A model generated the notes under the pieces. That model saw only the letters and a program-made list of their open reading frames with translations, ran no database searches and had not been told where the DNA came from. From Leptobrachium leishanense (taxonomy: Eukaryota > Chordata > Amphibia > Anura > Megophryidae): a stretch of 64,000 nt of DNA. The stretch is taken from the NCBI GenBank assembly GCA_009667805.1, contig CM019063.1, positions 62,581,506 through 62,645,505 of the forward strand, written 5' to 3'. Of this stretch, positions 1 through 13,989 are shown one piece after another; position 1 is the stretch's first letter, and each line of letters starts with the position of its first letter. The position numbers and the translations under genes are program-made.

Positions 1-372
1 GCCTTTATCAAGGTGATAAAGGCTTTTAGAGGCCGAAACGTCGTTTTTTTTAATACATATCTAATAAACTTCGGATTTTAGAGAAGTCCTCGAGAGCCTC
101 CCTCCACCATCTTTTATTCATATGTATATTACACTTGGGAGTTCAGCACCGGGGCAACAACCTTGCTGACTTCATTGGGAGCTATCATGGCTTCAGCCTC
201 CCACTAGGATACGAGCCTCTCACCATTTTTCTACTTATATATAAAAGTTCCAAAAGATTCAGACACACTCAGAAACTGGCTTAGAGGAAAATAAAAGAGT
301 ATTTATTTAGAAAAACATCAATGTTTCAGTTCCCAACGGAACTTTCTTCAGGATGACCAAAATATACATATA
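1..372 (+). other. Intergenic; possible worn hammerhead remnant at left edge
   Basis: No gene is visible. The first 44 bases contain a TGATAA box, a short GGC/GCC stem and CCGAAACGTC, an arrangement that recalls worn hammerhead ribozymes of Penelope-like elements. The core differs from CUGANGA at two positions and the element is cut by the window edge, so this is only a suggestion. The rest, up to the Tc1 target site, shows nothing I recognise. Confidence 0.3.
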
Positions 373-1964
<1,592 letters not shown>

Positions 1965-1966
1965 TA

Positions 1967-2905
1967 TATATTCTTTTCTTTTTTAAGTGACAGTAGGCTT
2001 TCATTGAACAATTTGGGTTGATTTATCATGCCTTACATGTGATGGTTTCACCCAGTTAAATGTTTATGCATTGCTTTCCACTTCTTGATTTTGTCTGTCA
2101 TTTTTTGCTCTGTAGCCAAGCTTACGTTAGTCTTCATTTACATGGATTGATTACATAACTAACATGGCACATAGTCAGTCATTTTCTGATGACCATCTAC
2201 TCCATGGAGCCTGTCACATCAGAGTAACGTGTCCTGGGTGGTTTCTTTACCAAGAGTAGCTATGGCGTGGCTCACTAGAGAGTGTGTCTGGTGAATGTTA
2301 CACACTTGTACTCATTTACTTTACATCCACCGTTTCCTTCCAGAAATAAAGGAAAGCTAAAAAAAAAGGAAAAACCAAAAAAAAAAAAACAACAGAAAAA
2401 AACAAACCAAGAATTGGCAGCCGAGAAATTGTTTTTATCATTCATGCTCAAAGAATTTCCAAAGATACACATTGGAAAGCCTTTGCTTACTCAGATTACA
2501 AAAAATTATAAATCACATGCACAAAATTTTCATTGAACTCGACATCTCTTTGGCCGTTTTGCTGAAGGAAATGGACAAGTACTTAATCTGGCAGCTGGAA
2601 GGGCTTGCAAGATGCTTAGCAGAGAATGTGGATTCATTCCCTGCAGGGGCCCTTTGGAATGAGAAGCTGGTTTGTCTGACGTTTTTGGAGTAGAAAAACG
2701 GAACCAGAGGAGACATTAAAACGTACGCACGGTTGCAGTGTAAAAGAAGAATGTACAGTAGGTATTAAGGGGCAGAAGAACAGATTTTCTGTTTGATGGA
2801 ATACTAGCATCGTGATAGTTTTTATGACATGCAACGTGAGTATCAGGAATGTAGAGGATGGCCAACGCGCATACAAGCCTCGAACAGAGAAAGGAAACCC
2901 TAAGC
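1967..2905. other. Unannotated intergenic stretch
   Basis: I see no gene or recognisable repeat here. There is an A-rich low-complexity patch at about 2355-2405. Short open frames in the region have no domain I recognise. Confidence 0.5.
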
Positions 2906-3040
2906 CAGGCGTCAACCACCTTGGCCCTCCAGATGTTTTGGAACTACTTCTCTCACGATGCTCAGCAGCTCATTGGGTTGACGGTAACTCACAGGAAATG
3001 TAGTTCCAAAACATCTGGAGTACCAGGGTTGCTGACCCTG
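2906..3040. mobile_element. Short hAT-like MITE
   Basis: The 135-bp unit has inverted ends: CTCCAGATGTTTTGGAACTA near the left end reappears in reverse complement near the right end. The flanking 8-mers (CCCTAAGC and TCCAAAGA) match at 5 of 8 positions, so the target duplication is worn. A related 134-bp unit lies at 32851-32984. Confidence 0.6.
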
Positions 3041-3061
3041 TCCAAAGATAATAACTGGTCC

Positions 3062-3590
3062 TTCTAATGGTCAGAAATAATAAGGCTAAAATACAGAATG
3101 GTCAGAATTACGAGCAGAGGTCAGGAATCAGAGAAAAACCGAGTTGAGAGAAACAAGTCACAGGTCAAGAATTGAAGAGGCAAGTCAAGGTTGGTACACA
3201 ATGTCAGCGAGCAACATAAGGAACCCCCTGAGGGGCAACGGAAACCATGACAGGACAAAGAACACTGGCCAAGACAGTGTTTAAATAGTATTAAAACAAT
3301 GTCTGTAGGTCGGCATCATCCCGTTGACACATGGCTGTCAAAAAAGTTATGTTCCATCATAACGAGAAACAGGTACATGACCTGGAAGATAATGTAATGG
3401 CATCAACGAGAGCTCCAAGTCATTTTGTCTGGCAGTATGGCTCACGGACGCCACGTTCTCAATTGAAAGAGACAAAGAATCAGTGGTGTCGGAAGCAACA
3501 GTGGCAGGTACAGCAGAATGGCGGAAGGAGCTACACGTTAAACTGGAGCAGAGGCAGGTAAAGCAGCAGGAGTCATGACAGTGAGATGTT
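3062..3590 (-). mobile_element. Possible worn LTR
   Basis: The segment resembles long terminal repeats of vertebrate retroelements in general composition. Read on the minus strand it would start near TGTCATGACTCC (about 3580), with a TATTTAAACACTG TATA-like patch near 3280. It has repeated GGTCAG/GTCAAG words like those in the LTR at 62120. I found no target duplication or sharp ends, so the call is weak. Confidence 0.28.
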
Positions 3591-3651
3591 TTTAGGAAAG
3601 TTAATGTTTTTCTAAGGCGAGATTCCTGTGGAGATTAAGTTAGGTTTCAGC

Positions 3652-4412
3652 TAGGGATGTGCGTTTCGGGTTTCGGAATTTCGGAATTTTCACGAAATTT
3701 CCCGATTCGTGTCTTCGGATTCGGCCGAATTTCCGAATCGGGTCGGACCCGAAAACCGATAGATCCGAAAAGTTTTCCGAGCCGAAACGAAAATTTTTCG
3801 GATTTTTCGAATGGACTTGAAATGTGTCAAATCGAAATTTATTTTCGCTCTATTCATGATTTCGGTTCCAATCGTGATTTTGGTTCCATTTCGGTAATTC
3901 TGGAAATCGTATATTTAACTATTATCGGTTATATCGCTGATTCTGTAAATTTTGTATTTGTAAATGCGTATCACTTGTTTCTTGTGGCATTCGGGTCAGT
4001 TTAGCGTTTTTTAAATCGTTTTGTTCATTTTTTTTGTTCCTTGGTTTTCATACCATTTTAATATGATTAAATAAAGTTGTGAAATGTATATTCAATTATT
4101 CATAAGAAAAAAAGGATCTTTATTTAATAAAAAAAAACACGATAGAATCGCCAGAATTATCGTAGACACTTTGAAACGAGGAGAACAGACGTTCCGAAAA
4201 AATGAAAATTTCCGAAATTTCCGAAAATTCGATACAAAAAACGAGCAAAGTGACCCGAAAACACGAAAAATGGTCGATATTCCAAAAACAAAAGTGTACA
4301 CGAAAAACGAGCCGAACCGAACCGAAACAGAAATCGGTCGGAACGAGCCGAATCGAAAATTTTAAACATCCGAACAAATCGAACCGAAAAAAAAAATCGG
4401 TGCACAAGCCTA
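3652..4412. mobile_element. hAT MITE, TAGGGATGTGC family, copy 1
   Basis: The element is 761 bp long with the 8-bp target duplication GTTTCAGC at 3644-3651 and 4413-4420, diagnostic for hAT. Its ends are TAGGGATGTGC and GCACAAGCCTA, an imperfect inverted pair. Beneath the ends lie many short TTTCGG/CCGAAA words in inverted orientation, probably transposase binding sites. It has no transposase. A 440-bp internally deleted copy sits at 42016-42455. Confidence 0.93.
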
Positions 4413-4420
4413 GTTTCAGC

Positions 4421-4911
4421 TGTGCCCAACTTCTGCCACCAGTTTCCATCCAATTCCTCGGGGGTAGATTTACCTAGAATTTTCCCGTGTATTGTTCATT
4501 AAATAGTCGACGGTCAATTGACGTGAATTGTTTCAGTTTCTTGCTTGTTTTTCTCCGTCTCAGCCCAGCTCGTTATTTATATGTTTCAGTTTCTACTTGG
4601 TGCTGGGAACATAACACATAAACCACCTTAAGTTTCTTCCCATCAGATTTTTGGGATTTTATAGTCTTCTTTTACATCTTACTTGGTGATTTTGAATCTT
4701 CTGTGGATTATTTGACGTAGCTCGAGCCTGTGAGATTATCAACCTGTATTTGCGGCACTAAAACCAAAACAATTGAGTGCTTAACATTTACCAATAGTTT
4801 GTTCTGTAGTTTGAATTTTCCCTGCAATAATTGCTGTTAGATGATCTTGCCAGGTAGGTTAAATATTAATCAGAAGAATCAAAGATGGAGAATGTGAAGA
4901 AAAAATAACCA
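4421..4911. other. Unannotated intergenic stretch
   Basis: AT-rich sequence between the hAT MITE and the CR1 fragment. No gene or repeat is recognised. Confidence 0.5.
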
Positions 4912-6155
4912 ATGAACCTTTCCTTAAAGGAAAGGATTGTTGAACATCTAAAAACACATAGATTACAGGATCAGAAACAACATGGGTTTACCTCAGGGAG
5001 ATCATGCCAAACTAATCTTATTGATTTTTTTGATTGGGTAACAAAAATAATAGACACAGGTGGTGCAGTAGACATTGCTTATTTAGATTTCAGTAAGGCT
5101 TTTGATACTGTTCCGCATAGAAGGCTTATCAATAAATTGCAATCTTTGAGCTTGGATTCCAATATTGTTGAATGGATTAGGCAGTGGCTGAGTGACAGAC
5201 AACAGAGGGTTGTGGTAAATGGAGTTTATTCGGCGCAAGGTCTTGTTACCAGTGGGGTACCTCAGGGGTCAGTACTTGGACCCATTCTATTTAATATTTT
5301 TATTAGTGATATTGCAGAAGGTATTAATGGAAAAGTATGTCTTTTTGCTGATGACACAAAGATTTGCAACAGGGTTGACGTTCCTGGAGGGATCAGCCAA
5401 ATGACAAATGATTTAGGTAAACTAAAAAAATGGTGGGAGCTGTGGCAATTGAGTTTTAATGTGGATAAGTGCAAGATAATGCACCTGGGACGTAAAAATC
5501 CTAGGGCTGACTATAGAATATTTGATACAGTCCTAACCTCAACATCTGAGGGTTGGGATTTAGGGGTTATTATTGCAGAGGATCTAAGTGTAAGTAGTCA
5601 ATGTAATAGAGCAGCAGGAAATGCTGGCAGAATGCTTGGTTGTGTAGGGAGAGGTATTAGCAGTAGGAAAAGGGAAGTGCTCATGCCACTGTACAGAGCA
5701 CTGGTGAGACCTCACTTGGAGTACTGTGTGCAGTACTGGAGACCGTATCTCCAGAAGGATATAGACATCTTAGAGAGAGTTCAGAGAAGGGCTACTAAAA
5801 TGGTGTACGGCTTGAAGGAGAAAAGTTACCAGGAAAGGCTTAATGATCTTAACATGTACAGCTTGGAAAAAAAGACGAGACAGAGGAGATATGATAGAAA
5901 CATTTAAATATGTAAAGGGAATCCACAAGGTAGAGGAAGGGAGTATATTTAAAAGGAAAACAAAGTAGCAAAACAAGAGGACATAGTCTTAGATTAGAGG
6001 GCAAAGTTTAAAAGTAAAACATCAGGAAGCATTATTTTACTGAGAGGGTGGTGGATACATGGAACAGCCTTCCAGTTGAAGTGGTAGAGGCCAAAACAGT
6101 AATTGAATTTAAGCAAGCATGGGATAGGCATAAGGCTATCCTAAACAAAAGATAA
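4912..6155 (+). pseudogene. CR1 reverse transcriptase pseudogene (C-terminal part)
   Basis: The frame from 4912 reads through the reverse transcriptase core: YLDFSKAFDTVPHRRL (metal-binding region), SGVPQGSVLGPILFN and the catalytic LFADDTKI, followed by the thumb region with RPHLEYCVQYW and LERVQRRATKMV. The frame breaks at about 5867-5873, where a run of seven A residues replaces the six A of the reverse copy near 18290. A second extra A near 5955-5960 breaks the continuation. Restoring both breaks conceptually would run to a stop at 6153-6155, after INLNKR-like residues that end the reverse copy too. The 5' part of the protein, including the endonuclease, is absent. Confidence 0.9.
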
Positions 6156-6237
6156 ATCCAGGTAAAGTATCCATGTAATTGGGCAGACTAGATGGGCCGA
6201 AAGGTTCTTATCTGCCGACATTTTTCTATGTTTCTAT
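4912..6237 (+). mobile_element. CR1-like LINE, 5'-truncated
   Basis: This is the 3' part of a non-LTR retrotransposon of the CR1 group. It starts inside the reverse transcriptase domain, as is normal for 5'-truncated copies, and ends in a short 3' tail containing TTTTTCTATGTTTCTAT. The tail also appears, reverse-complemented, in the copy at 17932-18428. No target duplication is seen, which is usual for CR1. Confidence 0.9.
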
Positions 6238-6410
6238 CAGTCTTCTGTTTTGAGAAATCTGAGCCCTTGTCTTTCTACTCATGTTTGGTTTCCAATACTC
6301 TCATGCCTGCTTGTTTCTTCTACTTAACCTGCCCTAAACCTCTGTATATTTAATGTTGTCTATTTATGATTAGAGTTTGACGGGTCTTTAGCTGAGCAAC
6401 AAGAAGTTAA

Positions 6411-6543
6411 AGGGCCACTACCACCAAAAAATGCAATGTTCTTATTGTGTTTATTTTGATGTTGCTGATAGATGGTGAGATATGGTGGTTATTTGTAAAG
6501 CACAAGAATTATAGTTATAGCTTATGTAAATGGCAGTGTCCCT
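6411..6543. mobile_element. T2-like MITE with TTAA ends
   Basis: The 133-bp unit lies between TTAA at 6407-6410 and 6544-6547. Its inverted ends are AGGGCCACTACC and GGCAGTGTCCCT. TTAA duplications and AGGG/AGGR ends fit the T2/piggyBac-type MITEs known from Xenopus. The left part recurs at 34643-34705. Confidence 0.75.
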
Positions 6544-6694
6544 TTAATATCTCAAGGCCCAGCATTTAACTAATCTCTCACATTTTTTAATACCAAGTCC
6601 TAATGCTAGGTGCTTGTCTTTACACACTGATCAGCTACAACATTAAAACCACTGCCAGGTGAAGTGAGTAACATTGATTATATGGTTACACTAG

Positions 6695-6755
6695 AGCCTG
6701 TCACAGGGAGGGATATATTGACACAGGAAGGGATATATTGACATGGGGAGGGATA
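6695..6755. repeat. Minisatellite, left segment
   Basis: About three units of a roughly 20-bp repeat (GGGATATATTGACACAGG and variants). The array is interrupted at a TA by the Tc1 element that begins at 6756 and continues after it at 8381. Confidence 0.85.
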
Positions 6756-8378
<1,623 letters not shown>

Positions 8379-8380
8379 TA

Positions 8381-8928
8381 TATTGTCACGTGGTGGGACA
8401 TATTGTCGCGGGATGGGACATATTGTACCTGGGCGGGATATATTGTCACATGGTGGATATATTGTCATGGGGAGGGATATTTTGTCACGTGGTGGGACAT
8501 ATTGTCACGGGATGGGACATATTGTCCCTGGGCGGGATATATTGTCACGTGGTGGGATATATTGTCACGGGAGGGATAGAATGTCACAGGGAGGCATATA
8601 TTGTCACTGGGCAGGATATATTGTCATGTCGTGGTATATATTGTCACGGGTGGGATATATTGTCACGGGGTGAGATATATTGTCATGGGTGAGATATAAT
8701 GTCATGGGGAGGGATATATTGTCACTGGGCGGGATATATTGTCACAGGGTGAGATATATTGTCACAGGGAGGGATATATTGTCACGGGTGAGATATAATG
8801 TCACGGGGAGGGATATATTGTCACTGGGTGGGATATATTGTCACGTGGTGGGATATATTGTCATGTGGTGGGATACATTGTCACGAGGAGGGATATGACA
8901 CGGGGAAGGGATATATTATCACGGGGAG
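8381..8928. repeat. GGATATATTGTCAC minisatellite, middle segment
   Basis: Around 25 tandem units of about 19-21 bp follow the pattern GGTGGGATATATTGTCACG with frequent substitutions. Long open frames here are translations of the repeat and are not genes. The array stops at the hAT element that starts at 8929 and resumes at 12943. Confidence 0.93.
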
Positions 8929-9261
8929 CAGTGGTGTACTTAGGTTTTGTGCTGCCCTAGGCCTGACTAAACTCGTGCATCTCCTAATTTAAATTTGACA
9001 CACACATTCCTGTCAAGGTCACTCCTCTTCGTGGTTAAACCCCACCCTTCCTATTTAGGCTCCACCTTTTCCTCTTAGAGCTCCGCCTTTTCCTCTCTTT
9101 ATATTAAAAGTGGACACCAAGTGCCTACTTGCATATTTTGTATACCATTTCAAATGTATTTACTGAGATAAATAAAATTATGAAATGTTTAAATTCAAGC
9201 ATTTTTAGAAAGATCAGCCATGCATGTCAAGTATATTGGATCAAAGCCACTCTAATTGGTT

Positions 9262-9517
9262 GAACAATAAAATCCACAGAAACGTGCAGTGTGTATGAGT
9301 GTATCACAGAGCTGCACAGAAATAAAACCCACAGAAAGGTGCACTGTGTATGAGCGTATAAGAGCTGCACAGCAATAAAACCCATAGAAACGTGCACTGT
9401 GTATGAGCATATCACAGAGCTGCACAACAATAAAACCCACAGAAAGGTGCACTGTGTATGAGCGTATCACAGAGCAGCACAGCAATAAAACCCACAGAAA
9501 CGTGCATTGTGTATGAG
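9262..9517. repeat. Minisatellite inside outer hAT element
   Basis: About five units of 50-60 bp share AATAAAACCCACAGAAA, GTGCACTGTGTATGAGC and CACAGAGCTGCACAG. One further partial unit follows the inner hAT element at 12223-12255. Related words recur at 12060-12150 and 48662-48780. Confidence 0.88.
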
Positions 9518-12222
9518 CAGGGCCGGCGCACCCGCTAGGCGAGCTAGGCGGCCGCCTAGAGCGCAGCGCCACCTAGGGGCGCAGCCGGCCCCGAGCCAGG
9601 TGTCAGCAAGGTCAGCCCTTGCACTATCCGCCGCCGGTGCTGTTCTGTGCCCGGCGCCTGCAATACCCCGGCCATCCGATGCTCCCTATGACCTAATCAA
9701 AGGGAGCCGGCCGGCCAGGGTCACATGTCACGCCACATGACGTGTGCCATCCAATCCCTATGCCCTGGAGGTAGCCTGACCAGGAGGAGGGGGGCGGTTC
9801 TCTCACTGGCTGCACGCTCGGACAAGCAAAGTACACTGTACACATCCCCATGCCAGGTCCCCTCCCCTGGAAAACACCCCTGACCACCATCACCCATTCC
9901 CCACTGGCTGACACACCCACCCTCCCTACACCCCCTCTGTAATATACCCCACTCATCCATTACCCCCCAGTAATATACCCCCACCCAGCCACTCCCCCCA
10001 GAAAAAATGCCCCACCATCACTCTCCTCCCCCCCCAGAAAAATACCCCATCACTCTCCCCCCAGAAAAAAAAAATACCCCACCACTCTCCCTCCCCCCCA
10101 GAAAAATACCCCTCACTCTCCTCCCCCCAGAAAAAATACTCCCACCACTTCCCTCCCCCCCAGAAAAATACCCCACCACTCTCCCTCCCCCCAGAAAAAA
10201 AACCCCACCACTCTCCCTCCCACCCCAGAAAAATACCCCATCACTCTCCCTCCCCCCATAAAAATACCCCACCACTCTCCCTCCCCCAGAAAAAAAAAAT
10301 ACCCCACCACTCTCCCTCCCCCCAGAAAAAATACCCCAACATCACTCTCCCTCCCCCCCAAAAAAAATACCCCATCACTCTCCCTCCCCCCAGAGAAAAA
10401 ATACCCCACCACTCTCCCTCCCCCCAGAAAAATACCCCACCACTCTCCCTCCCCCCAGAAAATACCCCACAAAAATGCCCCACCATCACTCTCCCTCCCC
10501 CCAAAAAATACCCCACCATCAGTCTCCCCCACCCCAGAAAAACCCCACCATCACTCTCCCCCCAGAAAAAATACCCCACCACTCTCCCTCCCCCCAGAAA
10601 AAAATACCCCACCACTCTCCCTTCCCCCAGAAAAATAACCCCACCACTCTCCCTCCCCCCAGAAAATACCCCACAAAAATGCCCCACCATCACTCTCCCT
10701 CCCCCCAAAAATACCCCACCATCAGTCTCCCCCACCCCAGAAAAATACCCCACCATCACTCTCCCCCCAGAAAAAAATACCCCACCACTCTCCTCCAAGA
10801 AAAATGCCCCACCATCACTCTCCCTCCCCCTAAAAAATACCCCACCATCAGTCTCCCCCACCCCAGAAAAATACCCCACCATCACTCTCCCCCCAGAAAA
10901 AATACCCCACCACTCTCCCTCCCCCCAGAAAAATACCCCACCACTCTCCCTCCCCCCAGAAAAAAATACCCCACCACTCTCCCTCCCACCCCAGAAAAAT
11001 ACCCCATCACTCTCCCCCCCCATAAAAATACCCCACCACTCTCCCTCCCCCCAGAAAAATACCCCAACATCACTTCCCTCCCCCCAAAAAAATACCCCAC
11101 CACTCTCCCTCCCCCCAGAAAAAAATACCCCACCACTCTCCCTCCCCCCAGAAAAATACCCCACCACTCTCTCCCCCCAGAAAATACCCACCAAAAATGC
11201 CCCACCATCACTCTCCCTCCCCCCAAAAAATACCCCACCATCAGTCTCCCCCACCCCAGAAAAATACCCCACCATCACTCTCCCCCCAGAAAAAAATACC
11301 CCACCACTCTCCCTCCCCCCAGAAAAAAATACCCCACCACTCTCCCTTCCCCCAGAAAAATAAACCCCACCACTCTCCCTCCCCCCAGAAAATACCCCAC
11401 AAAAATGCCCCACCATCACTCTCCCTCCCCCCAAAAAATACACCCACCATCAGTCTCCCCCACCCCAGAAAAATACCCCACCATCACTCTCCCCCCAGAA
11501 AAAAATACCCCACCACTCTCCCTCCAAGAAAAATGCCCCACCATCACTCTCCCTCCCCCTAAAAAATACCCCACCATCAGTCTCCCCCACCCCAGAAAAA
11601 ATACCCCACCATCACTCTCCCCCCAGAAAAAATACCCCACCACTCTCCCTCCAAGAAAAATGCCCCACCATCACTCTCCCTCCCCCCCAGGAAAATACCC
11701 CACCATCACTCTCCCTCCCCCCCAGAAAAATACCCCACCAGCACTCTCCCTCCCACCCCAGAAAAACCCCCACCATCACTCTCCCTCCCACCACAGAAAA
11801 ATACTCCACCAGCACTCTCCACCCACCCCAGAAAAATACCCCACCAGCACTCTCCCACCCACCCCAGAAAAATACCTCACCGTCACTCTCCCTCCCTCAT
11901 CCTTCCCCCAAAATGAGTGGCCCTATTAACCCCTTCCACCAACCGTAGGGCCCCAAAATCTCTCCCCAAGCCTCAAACCATGAGGACACTATGCACTGGA
12001 GGCAGACGTCACGCGGCGCACCCTGCAGCCAAAATCAGAGGGGGCAAATCAGCAGGGCCACAGTAATGTATGGTGAGTATGTATCACAGAGCTCCACAGT
12101 AATGTGCAGTGTTTATGGGTGGGTCACAGAGCTCCACAGTAATGTGCAGTGTTTTTTTTCGGGGGGGGGGGCGCAAGTAGCTGGTCTTGCCTAGGGCGCA
12201 AAATAGTCTAGCACCGGCCCTG
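9518..12222. mobile_element. hAT-type element (inner), nested
   Basis: The ends are CAGGGCCGGCGC and, in reverse complement, CAGGGCCGGTGC. The perfect 8-bp target duplication TGTATGAG lies at 9510-9517 and 12223-12230, inside the minisatellite of the outer element. The element is 2705 bp long, mostly a C-rich minisatellite, and has no transposase. Confidence 0.93.
9960..11900. repeat. C-rich minisatellite, about 2 kb
   Basis: Tandem units of about 30 bp follow CCCCAGAAAAATACCCCACC plus ACTCTCCCTC, with higher-order blocks that recur at intervals of a few hundred bases (for example around a CCACCATCAGTCTCC variant at 10517, 10723, 10844, 11238, 11448 and 11574). The strand is almost free of G. 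The long open frames on both strands, up to 484 codons, are translations of this repeat. Confidence 0.95.
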
Positions 12223-12255
12223 TGTATGAGCGTATAAGAGCTGCACAGCAATAAA

Positions 12256-12625
12256 ACTCAAACTCATTTCATTCCAAACGCCCCCGTTTTCATTTCATTT
12301 AAATCCCCCCACTCTTTTTAATTCATAACCCCCCAGTCTTTTCATTTAATTTAACCCCCCTCTTTTCAACTCATAACCCCCCTACCCCCTCCTTTCATTT
12401 CATTTAAACCCCTCGCTTCTTTAATTTCATTTAACTCCCCACCTCTTTCATTTAACTCCCCCCACCTCTGTCATTTCATTTAACCCCCACACCTATTTCA
12501 TTTAAACCCCCCACCTCTTTCATTTCTTTTAACCCCCCCACCCATTTCATTTAAACCCCTCCCCACCTCTTTCATTTAATTTATCCCCCCTCACTTAACC
12601 CCCCACCTCTTTCATTTAATTGTCC
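12256..12625. repeat. C/T-rich tandem repeat
   Basis: Irregular tandem units of about 20-25 bp of the type TTTCATTTAACCCCCCACC. It lies between the inner and outer right ends of the nested hAT elements. Confidence 0.85.
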
Positions 12626-12942
12626 TGGGGGCTGGCAGCTGAGTCCTGCGAGCCACCTCTCCTTCCCGGCATCTGCTCTGCAGCATGGTGGAGTGCTGGG
12701 AGGAAGTGACGTCATATGACCACTTCCTCTCAGCACTGCAGTTCAGCAACAGAAACGCTTGGCGGCCGTATTAACGAGCCGACGGCCGCAGGCGGTGGGT
12801 CTCACATTGTTTCAGGTCCGGCGGGGCGGTGGGTCCCATCGAGTGGCAGGGCGGTGGGTCCCGCCGAGCGGCAGGGTGCCACCCCTTGTAAATTGCCACC
12901 CTAGGCCTAGGCCTTGTCGGCCTAGGCTAAGATACATCGCTG

Positions 12943-13215
12943 ACAGGGAGGGATATACTGTCACATGGTGGGATATATTGTCCTGGGTAAGGGATATATT
13001 GTCACGGGGTGGATATATTGTCCCAGGCAAGGGATATATTGTCACGGGGTGGGATATATTGTCTCAGGGCGGGATATATTGTCAAGGGGTGGGATATATT
13101 ATCACGGGGTGGGATATATTGTCACGTGGTGGGATATATTGTTATGGGGTGGGATATATTGTCACGTGGTGGGATATATTGTCCCAGGTAAGGGATATAT
13201 TGTCATGGGGTGAGA
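12943..13215. repeat. GGATATATTGTCAC minisatellite, right segment
   Basis: About 13 units of the same roughly 20-bp repeat as at 8381-8928. It runs into the transposase relic of the old Tc1-like element, whose own sequence at this point is the probable source of the unit. Confidence 0.92.
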
Positions 13216-13550
13216 TGTATAAAGAGTGAACAGTCAGTTATTGAATTTCATGTTTTGGAAGTAGAAAAATGGGTGAAAAGATCTGAGTGACTGTGACAAG
13301 GGCCAAACAGTGACGGCTAGCCGTTTGGGTCAGTGCATCCCCAAAACAGCAAATCTTGGGGGTGTTCCCAGTATGCAGTAGTTAATACCTACCAAAAGTG
13401 GTGCATGGAAGCTAACCAGTGTCAGGGTCATAGACGCCCAAAACTCATTGATGCATGGGGGGAGCGAAGGCTAGGCCGTCTGGTCTGATCACACAGAACA
13501 GCTACTGTAGCTCAAATTGCTGAAAAACCTAATGCTGTCCATGATATAAA
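13216..13550 (+). pseudogene. Tc1-like transposase relic, N-terminal part
   Basis: After a start-like ATGGG at about 13269 the sequence reads, through frame breaks, into residues typical of the N-terminal helix-turn-helix region of a widespread Tc1-like family (SD-DKGQ, RLGQ-I-KTA, then GE-RLARL-RS and ATVAQIAE). Several one-base losses and substitutions destroy the frame. The catalytic half is missing. It belongs with the left end at 6623. Confidence 0.7.
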
Positions 13551-13989
13551 GTAGAGGTTGGGGACCTTAGATTGCTGGCGGCCATAGCCTGGCCTTTACA
13601 ATGGCACCTCATTCGTCCTTGTGGAGACCCTGAATCTCATGTAATGGAAGCTCTGCCGTGCTCCCTGGGCAAATTATTTGCATTATTTGAAATGCATATT
13701 AATTTAATACCTCCTACAGGTTTACAGGAACACCTTTTCCCCCTAATTTTTTAATATTCTGGGTTTTGGTTTATTTCACAAAGCAGGTGTTTGAGTTACC
13801 TTTTGATTTTGACTTAATGCTGATAGTTGCGGACTTTCACGGCGGCGAGAAGTGTTAACGATCCTACTCAAATAAATTCTTAATTTAGTAAATATAAATA
13901 TATATTTTTTTTAACAGCATAGAGTAGTCATCTTATATTGTGTATATACATATATGTTCCTCGCGACATTGTGCTCTCTCTGTTACCAT
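13551..13989. other. Unannotated intergenic stretch
   Basis: No gene or known repeat is recognised. The last part is AT-rich. Confidence 0.5.

Larger units (their letters stand above)
8929..12942. mobile_element. hAT-type element (outer), non-autonomous
   Basis: The left end CAGTGGTGTACTTAGG and the right end, which reads CAGCGATGTATCTTAG in reverse complement, form the CAGYGGYGTA-type hAT terminus. The flanking 8-mers ACGGGGAG (8921-8928) and ACAGGGAG (12943-12950) match at 7 of 8, but they lie in a minisatellite, so the duplication is less informative than usual. No transposase is found. The 4014 bp include a younger hAT element at 9518-12222. Confidence 0.82.

Noticed and set aside
10475..11929. 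Open frame of 484 codons rich in Pro, His and Ser, and matching glycine-rich frames on the other strand
   Set aside because: It is a translation of the C-rich minisatellite. The unit is not a multiple that would suggest selection, and all frames are equally open.
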